Assembly: GCA_009733775.1 (NCBI GenBank)
Contig: WOGZ01000557.1
Location: 1-15,248 of the forward strand
DNA length: 15,248 nucleotides
Origin: Alectoria sarmentosa
Taxonomy: Eukaryota > Ascomycota > Lecanoromycetes > Lecanorales > Parmeliaceae
Direction: 5' to 3'
The position numbers and the translations under genes are program-made. Below, piece by piece: positions 8,405 through 15,248 of this stretch. Position 1 is the stretch's first letter, and each line of letters begins with the position of its first letter. The notes beneath the pieces were generated by a model. The model saw nothing but the letters and a program-made list of their open reading frames with translations. It had not been told where the DNA came from and did no database searches.

Positions 8405-9316
8405 GTTTCTACGGCTTCTAGTACTGTTGTACCTGATTCCAACATACAGTGGCAAATTGTTGTGTGACTCCGATGGCGAAGTACACTCATCTCACAACGG
8501 ACCGACAAAACGAAACGAGCAGAGCCACCAGTCATATGATGGCAACGTCAGCTCAGTGTTGCTTTGGGATGGAGTTTGAAAGGTGTGCCACGCTTTCGCA
8601 AAGCATTTTGACATCATTGATAAAAAATAGGATAACTAAATAGTAGGATCAGATTCAAATACATGCGGGATCTGATTGGAGAGATGCGCCAGCCTCATTT
8701 ACGGCTTATCCTCTCGAATAGCAAAGACTGGGGCTTACTGGCCCCCAACTAGGAAGGAAGAGTGTTAGTCAACGGTTGGAGGGATCTGAACCGGGAGGTG
8801 CGCCACTGTCTCGTCAAAGTTTGGGATCAAAGATAAGCTCCAATTGACAAGAATGGGTGGCATGCTACGGACTGAAGATTCATGGTAGCAACCGTGTGCT
8901 TATCAACGTGAGTCCGCGGTATACATGTCATCAAGTAACAGTCACGGAAGTGTTCTTGCAAGAATATAGTTCGTATGTGAGTATTTCCTATTCAAAAGAA
9001 AGTTGAGTAAGTTCGTTAATCGAGGCAGGCCGAGAGCAACTCTAAACATCGTCTGAGGGAGGCGGGTGAGGCGCGAATCTCAAAATAAAGCACAGTTGTA
9101 TCGCATTCAAATCTGGAGGCTCAGGTCAGGTGACGGGAGGATTCCTCCCCTTACAGAGCTCGTTTCATCGCATTGGCTGACCTGCTGACCACACAGCCAC
9201 TCGATCAGCTTTGCGCGTCCCTGATCCTAACAAGTGAAAATATATAGAACTGATTTGAGCGCGGATGCTGCCTTCATGGTAGAAAGCGATCGTTCTGGGA
9301 GGACTAACCTACCCCG
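8405..9316. other. No gene seen; 3' side of the BTB gene
   Basis: A diverged direct repeat (8667-8696 and 8781-8812, sharing GGGATCTGA and TGCGCCA) is the only structure noticed. The last part will contain the 3' UTR of the BTB gene, but no clear polyadenylation signal can be fixed. Confidence 0.45.
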
Positions 9317-10324
9317 TCAAACATTTGATGAGATTCTCTTCGCAACCATTTTCATAAAGTCGCCTACAAGGTCTCTTCGTTCATCGATCACGAAGTCTCC
9401 TTGATCCTCGATCATGAGGTTTCCAAAATCGGGATCCTTCATCAGCACATCCATCTCACATAACACATACTGCACCATCATAGTCCGCATAACCTCTACA
9501 CCCTCTCTCGGCTTGCGGGTGTTGGCGTAGACATATCGTAGAAGCGCAATGATGTCTCCAGTACATACGGGGTGCAAAGTATAATTGGCTAGTGTCGCAT
9601 GGAGCTCCTCTAAGGCTAACACCCTGAGCGATTGGATGTCGTATTTTTCAGCGAAGACGTAAAGCTGTGCGTGAGAGAGAAACACATCCGTATAATTCTC
9701 CACTGGATTCTCGTTGGGGCGAGGAGAAGGAGTTTCAACGACGGCTTGGCGAACGGTATATGGGCGGTTGATGAAGGCCTTTCTGAGCCTCTCCTTGATT
9801 CCTTGGGCCGTCGTTCCCAAGTCATCTTTCCTGCCTTTCTTCGTTTTCCCATAATGTTGTACCGGCTGATTCCAACCATAGTCCTCCGGTTCGGGTTCCG
9901 CTACGTCTGCCCGTGCCCAATCGTCTTCCGGTGCAGGAGCCGGTTCTGGAATGTCTTTCTCCTGGGGTGCAGGGGCGACCTCTTCGTGATTCTGACTTCC
10001 AGACGGGGATGATGACTCGAGCTCAGCAGTCGTGAATTCTGCAGCATTGTAATATCCTTTATGAGCCCACTCGATGAAGCGAACAAAGGTACCATGATCA
10101 ACATCCTCCAGAGTGGCGACACCCTCATGAGCTTCTGCCATGGGGCCATTGATCATACGGTCCAAAGGCTTGGAATGGCGGGAGACGAGATCAGCGTGGA
10201 TGTAGAGGGGCTTGCCATCAACGATGAACTTGAATGGGGCTGACGTGTAGACACTGGGAAACGAGTTAGGAAAATCATTGGGCTGAAACATGGAGATAGC
10301 GTACCTTCTGCTCTGGTCTGCCAT
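9317..10324 (-). CDS. BTB/POZ domain protein
   Basis: The start is the ATG at 10324; the same frame opens earlier only with TTG at 10378. With the predicted 51-nt intron removed, the product is 318 residues; unspliced it is 335. Residues about 9-78 form the first part of a fungal BTB fold: FKFIVDGKPLYIHADLVSRHS, then LDRMINGPMAEA, then the VDHGTFVRFIEWAHKGYY segment. An acidic Pro/Glu-rich insert (about 82-190), ending in a basic patch (KTKKGRKDD), separates this from HAQLYVFAEKYDIQSLRVLALEELHATL (about 201-228), the usual closing helices. A helical C-terminal part follows. BTB domains are protein-interaction modules, and many act as dimers or as cullin-3 adaptors. No kelch, zinc-finger or other partner domain is visible, so a specific role cannot be given. 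It is intact and the most gene-like object here. Confidence 0.9.
   Translation of the reverse strand: MADQSRRYAISMFQPNDFPNSFPSVYTSAPFKFIVDGKPLYIHADLVSRHSKPLDRMINGPMAEAHEGVATLEDVDHGTFVRFIEWAHKGYYNAAEFTTAELESSSPSGSQNHEEVAPAPQEKDIPEPAPAPEDDWARADVAEPEPEDYGWNQPVQHYGKTKKGRKDDLGTTAQGIKERLRKAFINRPYTVRQAVVETPSPRPNENPVENYTDVFLSHAQLYVFAEKYDIQSLRVLALEELHATLANYTLHPVCTGDIIALLRYVYANTRKPREGVEVMRTMMVQYVLCEMDVLMKDPDFGNLMIEDQGDFVIDERRDLVGDFMKMVAKRISSNV
10254..10304 (-). other. Predicted 51-nt intron in the BTB gene
   Basis: The donor AAG|GTACGC comes 20 nt after the ATG. A branch-point-like CCTAACT lies 13 nt before the acceptor CCCAG. All three signals match fungal introns. The length is a multiple of three and it contains no in-frame stop, so spliced and unspliced transcripts both encode full-length proteins. 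Splicing joins MADQSR directly to SVYTSAPFKF, giving a compact start to the BTB fold. Confidence 0.75.
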
Positions 10325-10948
10325 TGTGAGCGTCGAGATGTTATTGAAAGACGACCAAGTCGCTAGATCAAGACGCAAGCGAAACGCTTCGTCAAAAGGA
10401 AGAATTGGGGATCAACAGCCTTGGACAAGGTTGCAAGGTTGGTGGTTTTGCAGAAAGTGAAACGGCGGTAAAATTGAGGGTAGGCGAGGTGGGGTACCCT
10501 GCATTGGCGTATTCTCTTTTCGGTATCTTGCAGCAAAAATTGACGATGCCCACTCCTAGGAGCCAGTACTCATGGTCATGGTGTCGCTCGAGCTGCACGA
10601 GTCCAATAGAAGAGGTGGCTGCGGCGATCTCCTTTCGGCCACACTGAAAAAAGGTGCAGGAAAATGGAATCGTTGTCAAGGGTCAACCCAAAACGGCTGA
10701 AGGAGAGCCTGCTGGTATTCAGTATTCACTTCTAGAGTTGGATCCTTCAAACGGTCTCGGCAATAAGAAGAGGCCGTCATAAAGTGAGCGTAGAGATGAG
10801 TGATAAAATAGTCAGGCCTTCTGCATATAGAGGAATGAAGTCCATCATAGGTCATTCGAAACCCTTGCTCAGTGGCTCATGCAGTCCGGGGCTGATATCG
10901 TGACACGTGCGTGCAATTTCTCCCACCCTTAACTACGAGTGCTTATGC
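10325..10948. other. Intergenic, 5' side of the BTB gene
   Basis: This should hold the BTB promoter and 5' UTR. No convincing TATA box or repeated operator-like motif was found. Open frames on both strands (for example 10392-10679 and 10405-10647) overlap each other and carry no domain. Confidence 0.45.
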
Positions 10949-11666
10949 TCATAACATCAATCTAACCAGTATTGTCCCTATCAAGCTTGCATGTGCAGTA
11001 GGTACCCCTACACGTATATGTCCAGCCGCGCTCTTCGATATACCTCCTCCTATTCCATCTGTACCTGTCTGTTCCGGCGACAGATTCTCCGCGGTCCAAT
11101 ACACCCCAGCTGAATGATCTCGCACGCTGATAGCGAAGATGTTGCTCAGCACTGGATTATTGCTATTCTTCATAAAGCTCGAGCCATTTGAGGCGTTGAA
11201 ATGGTCCAATTCTTGAAGGATGAACTGGCAAGGGCTGTATTCTTGGAAGGTCGCCAGGTCGACACGGTGATTATACTCATTTGCAGGCGCGAAGGTAGTG
11301 AGATTGAGTCCATAATCTGGTTGGCGGCTGGCGTCTATCAATGTGAATCTGTTAATGGGCGTGAAAGGAGGCAGGGGTGGACAAGGGCGTACGTACATAT
11401 GGGGCTGGTTGTAGAATTGCGGATCCAGCACTCTATTGAGAGACTTGGCGGGTCATGAGGAGAGATCGATGTCCAGGAATTGTCAATGATGTCTGTAGGA
11501 CGTAAGGATGGTTCGGTTGATTGCGTAGGTAGGGCAGAAAAGGTTGTGTTCCAATTCTAGAGGGGCTCTCGGAGGCATAGTTGGGACGGTGGTCTGAGGA
11601 TGCAAAGCTCGCACTTTAGAAGAGGGCGAGGGTGGCGGTAGCCAAAAGTATTTGGGAAGAAGACAT
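10949..11666 (-). pseudogene. Probable broken gene for a secreted glycoprotein
   Basis: An ATG at 11666 starts a short signal-peptide-like sequence (MSSSQILLATATLALF) that stops at TAA 11618-11616. In another frame, from 11556, comes a Ser/Thr/Pro-rich stretch that crosses a good intron (11335-11396) and continues to TAG/TAA-type termination at 10949. The joined reading holds about six N-glycosylation sequons, such as NTT, NST, NLT, NAS, NGS and NLS. Its C-terminus is hydrophobic (ASLIGTILVRLML), which could be a GPI-anchor signal. These traits suggest an extracellular or wall-linked protein. No splice donor lies before the early stop, so the signal peptide and body cannot be joined without a frame change; I therefore call it broken. 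A sequencing indel or a missed exon could also explain this. The family is not recognised. Confidence 0.38.
11335..11396 (-). other. Predicted 62-nt intron in the broken glycoprotein gene
   Basis: The donor is GTACGT, the branch-like sequence ATTAAC, and the acceptor TTGATAG. Removal joins a frame ending NSTTSPI to YASRQPDYGL, and both sides are protein-like. Confidence 0.45.
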
Positions 11667-12595
11667 AGTAGCTGGACGTAGAGGCTCACGGCTTCTTAGA
11701 TGATTTAGCTAGGGCGGACGAGGAACTGTAGGTTTTGCTGCAGTTGAAGGTCAACAGGGTTAGGTCCTAGAGCGCTGAGAAGGGACAGAGACGACAGAAT
11801 TCCATGTTGGGAATCCTTGTAAGGGGATATAAAACGTCACACGAGCTGGAGAGCCCCAACGGTGATCTTGTGCACCAAAATACAGACAAACATTGTATTG
11901 CCTCCATCTTGGCCACGAGAGCAGGCTGTGTCATTGTCGCAGTATTGGGAGAGTTGAGGCTCAGGGATGTGCATGGGGGGCCTCTCTCTGATTCGCCCGG
12001 CGGGCTAAAGGTGAACAGAGCAGTGGAAAGTTTCAGGCTGCAAAGGATTCTGATGGAGATGGCGGAGGGGGCCACTTGTTTGGGAGACCGAGAGCCCTTA
12101 CCTGTTGTGGACTAGTTTCACAGCCGCGACCGCCAAGCGCGTTGCTAAATTTAGTTGCATGTCCGGCTCTTCCATTATGTATCATCCCAGAGCAGATCTC
12201 TTCTCGTGGTGATACCCCACATCTGCGAAACCACATCGGACGATGCCAGACCTTTCTTCGCCAGATCTCTACCTGCTTTAGAAGCCCAACCTGGTGCCCT
12301 TCCCTACTATGCGGAACAGAACCGACTCTAGAGGAAAAAAACATTAGGCCTTATGCCGCAACTTCAGCATGGATACTGCATTCATAACATATTGAAGAAG
12401 CAAAGCACCCTCCAATCTGAAGTGCTCGTCGTGCGAATGGGCAAGGATTTGGAGGCCTCACAGTTGGATTGAGAACCACAGAGATGGCAATATGGTCTCA
12501 ATCCTTTTTTGTATGATCGCTTTCTTGAGTATCCAGAATTTCCCCTCGTACCGCGCTGTAAGGCGTATTACCTACGTCGCTAAGCAGGCGCAGAT
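11667..12595. other. About 0.9 kb with no supportable gene
   Basis: Overlapping 100-codon frames lie on both strands at 11767-12115 and 12033-12387, none with a domain and several with non-ATG starts. One plus frame from about 12205 to 12570 has a protein-like feel but contains TAG and TGA. It may be a decayed gene, but the support is too weak to call. Confidence 0.4.
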
Positions 12596-13357
12596 AAATA
12601 GATATATGTAAAAGACGTAGTGTCACTATTGAGTTCAATGATTAGATTGTATGATAAAATTAATCTTTAAGGATCAGAAGGAAACCTCGAGATATATCAA
12701 ATAAACACATATTTATTAAGCATTCTCATCAGCGAGATAATTGCGAAATCAATTCAATTAAATTTAAACCCTATAATCCTTATAAAAACTCATAAAAAAT
12801 AACGTCACGATGGCGTATATTTTATATAAAACGCATATAATCATTCGATTTGATAATTATTTCCCCCTTTAAACTCTAATCTTTAAATATTTATATTAAA
12901 AAAAGAATCTTATATAATGCTTATTAAAAAACCTTTAAATTTCATAAAAAAAATAAAAGAAAAAAGTTATTATAACGTTATCGTCTTTATAACGCAACAT
13001 TATAATTTATAATAAAATAATTTCTTAACGTTGAACAATAATAACAATTATATTATATTATTAACTTTATAACATCTTTTTGAAATATTAAATTATAAAC
13101 ATTTTCAATAAAGCGACATAATCGATAGAAATCTTTTTTTATTATATATATTCGCTTATTTAATCTTTAATAATAATATTTTAATTATAACGATTTCGTT
13201 TTTTTTATATTAAAAAACAATAATAAAATTGAGAAATAACGTGTTTTATAAATATCATAATAATAACATATATTCGTTAACGTTATTGAGACGCGCGTTA
13301 TTATTCGATATTTATTTATTATCGCATCGCGACGTTGAACTATACACAAAAATTCAA

Positions 13358-13381
13358 TTTTTTTTTTTTTTTTTTTTTTTT
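13358..13381 (+). repeat. 24-T homopolymer run
   Basis: An uninterrupted T run inside the AT-rich block. Its exact length is likely uncertain in any assembly. Confidence 0.95.
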
Positions 13382-13564
13382 ACAATTTTTTTTATCTTAT
13401 TCATAAATGTTTAATTTAATTATGCGATAATAATAACATTATAATTAATTTCATATATAATCTTCTCGTTATAACATAAATTCAAGATTATTATAAATAT
13501 CGCAATTTCGTTATTTGCGTTTAATAATTTCGTTAACACGTTTTATAAACATTTTATATAATAA

Positions 13565-13622
<58 letters not shown>

Positions 13623-13637
13623 TTATTATTATTATTA
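13565..13637. repeat. (AAT)n followed by inverted (ATT)n
   Basis: About 56 bp of perfect AAT repeat (13565-13620) are followed by a single C and then about 15 bp of ATT repeat. The two parts are reverse complements, so the strand can fold into an AT-only hairpin of at least 15 bp. Confidence 0.93.
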
Positions 13638-14044
13638 ACATTATTAATAATAAATTCATTATCGCTTAATAATCGTAATTATTAATTATTAATTATTTTA
13701 TTTTATCATCGCTTAATAATCGACATCGTTAATAATTTATAATAATCGATTTATTATATAAAATTTATTTTTATAAAAGAGACGATCTTTATATTCGCGA
13801 TAAATTCTTTTTTTATATTAAATATAAAATAAATAAACGTGATATCGATCATTATATTGAAATTTCGTTTATTTATCAAAATAAAATGCGAAGAAATTTG
13901 CGACGTGTATAACGTTATAATTTGATATTTAATTTTGCCCGCGCACGAGCGCATATCGATAAAATTATTATTCAATAACGCAAATAATAAAAACGCACGA
14001 TAACGACAACTTCGATTATTTTCATCATTATTATTAATTTATAA

Positions 14045-14305
14045 CGTAAACTCGACGCGATAAATGAGCGCATTAACGAATTAAAAAATATAAACACGCT
14101 TTTGAAACAAAAATTTAATAATTTACGTGAATTCGAAAAAAAGTTAACGAAAAACGATAAATCTTTTTCGAAAAATTTAAAATCGAATGTTATTTTAACG
14201 AATAATTTTATAAATAACGATAACGTTACGTTATTGATTTTCTTTAAAAAATTCGCTTTCGATTTAATATTCAATCAAAAAATTTACGATATCAAAAAAA
14301 CGTAA
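14045..14305 (+). pseudogene. Relict coiled-coil reading frame, possibly transposon-derived
   Basis: After a TAA at 14042 this frame stays open for 86 codons to TAA 14303-14305, which is long for DNA this AT-rich. The first half has the spacing of a coiled coil (RKLDAINERINELKNIN, then LLKQKFNNLREFEKKL), followed by a Lys/Asp/Ser-rich stretch and a Phe-rich end. The TAA at 14042 would be CAA before a RIP-type change, and an ATA at 14000 could be a mutated ATG, so the original frame may have begun just upstream. A coiled-coil N-terminus would suit a retrotransposon gag-like protein, but no nucleocapsid zinc knuckle, protease or polymerase is visible. It is not expected to be functional. Confidence 0.35.
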
Positions 14306-15248
14306 TAAAATTAAATAACGATTTATTTTTATAATAACGTTAATATAAAAAACTCAAATCAATTTTTTTAATAACATTTTTAAATATTCTTTTCAAAAAT
14401 CATGTTTATAATAATAACATATATTTTAATACGACACATTTTCGTTATAACATTTCATAATTTAAATAATAAATAATAATATCATTTTTTAGCATATATG
14501 TTCATTATAACAAAAATTTAAAAACGCGCTTATAATAAAAATATCGCTTTTAAACATTATAGTCTTTGATAAACATTTAAATTTTATTATATTATTTTCG
14601 TTTACTGCGCGATATTATTTTATATAATTAATTAAATTTTTTAAAATCGAGCTTTTCATTTTATTACTTTCGCTTATTATTCGATTATTCATTAAAAACA
14701 TCGATCAAATCGTTAACATTTAAAATATTTTTATTTGATATTCATTAATTATATTTATTATTTTAATCAATTCATTTAATTTTATATTAAACGTTTTTCT
14801 TATTTTTAACCTTATTAATAATTTCTTCGATTTTTCATATTTCATCGTCATTAATAAAATCAAAAACTTATATAAATAAAACATTTATTTCATTCGCGTA
14901 TTCGCGATAATGATAAAACTCAAATAACGATATATGAAAAATATTATAAATTTTATAAAAAGAAGATAACAACAATCGATACGTTTACGCGTTTATTTTA
15001 TTCATAATTCGAAAAAATCTTACGAATTTATAAAACAACTTTTTGTTTAAACATTTTTATTTAAAATTCTTAATCATTAACATTATTAAATCGTTTATTT
15101 TATAATTTTGAGATTGATGCGATTTATTATATTATTTGATTTAAATTACGATAACGTTTTATAGACGATTCGCAATCTCATTTTATAATGTTTATAATCT
15201 TTTTATTTTATTATTTATAACGAATATCTTTTTTTTAACGAAATCGTT

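Larger units (their letters stand above)
12596..15248. repeat. AT-rich, RIP-like block
   Basis: Composition changes within about 60 bp from balanced to strongly AT-rich and stays so to the window end. Remaining C and G are mostly in CpG (for example four of five C in 14101-14160 are followed by G), while CpA and TpG are scarce and TpA abundant. This is the pattern left by repeat-induced point mutation, which converts CpA to TpA in duplicated DNA. No functional gene is expected inside. The original sequence was probably a transposable element. Confidence 0.8.

Noticed and set aside
9632..10012. 126-codon plus-strand frame
   Set aside because: It is antisense to the BTB coding sequence, with no supporting features.
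12033..12387. Two overlapping frames of 103 codons on opposite strands, plus a third plus frame to about 12570
   Set aside because: No domain, conflicting strands, and the most protein-like frame contains stops. It is too weak for a gene or pseudogene call.
13229..14274. Ile/Asn/Phe/Lys-rich open frames in the AT-rich block
   Set aside because: AT-rich DNA yields such peptides without selection. Only 14045-14305 was kept, as a relict, because of its heptad pattern.
12596..15248. AT-rich block considered as mitochondrial DNA
   Set aside because: No mitochondrial gene or RNA is recognisable, the CpG-retained pattern points to RIP, and it adjoins nuclear-type sequence with spliceosomal introns.

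Overview
The window looks like a piece of a filamentous ascomycete genome (Pezizomycotina, possibly a dothideomycete). Three things point there: a short canonical intron in a fungal-type BTB/POZ gene, a small secreted RlpA-like double-psi beta-barrel protein, and a long AT-rich block whose remaining cytosines sit mostly in CpG, as expected after repeat-induced point mutation (RIP). It is gene-poor. I can support only two intact protein genes, both on the minus strand. I found no rRNA, tRNA, CRISPR array or recognisable intact transposase.

Layout. Bases 1-725 are a dense patch of simple repeats: CT repeats, tetranucleotide repeats, a G-rich tract with quadruplex motifs, and a C-run/G-run palindrome. 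Bases 726-5118 have ordinary base composition but no intact gene. Two stretches there (2837-3031 and about 3586-4091) read like worn fragments of old genes. Bases 5119-5788 (minus) hold a decayed gene whose frame is broken by three stops; its upstream part contains a 63-bp tandem repeat that keeps the frame. Bases 6191-6790 are an irregular minisatellite-like array just downstream of the RlpA-like gene (6797-7300, minus), which has a TATA box near 7460. Bases 7466-9316 hold no gene but contain a compact group of inverted and direct repeats (8104-8404). The BTB gene lies at 9317-10324 (minus) with a 51-nt intron near its 5' end. At 10949-11666 (minus) is a probable broken gene for a secreted, N-glycosylated protein with a well-formed intron. 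From about 12600 to the end the composition drops abruptly to an AT-rich, RIP-like block with a 24-T run, a long AAT repeat and a relict coiled-coil reading frame at 14045-14305.

The genes do not form an evident pathway or cluster. The picture is a gene-poor border between normal-composition sequence and an AT-rich, repeat-derived block, with a secreted wall-associated type protein and several decayed genes. No new biological system is demonstrated. The best leads are the frame-neutral intron in the BTB gene, the broken gene at 5119-5788 with its repeat, the broken glycoprotein gene, the 8104-8404 repeat module and the relict frame in the AT-rich block.
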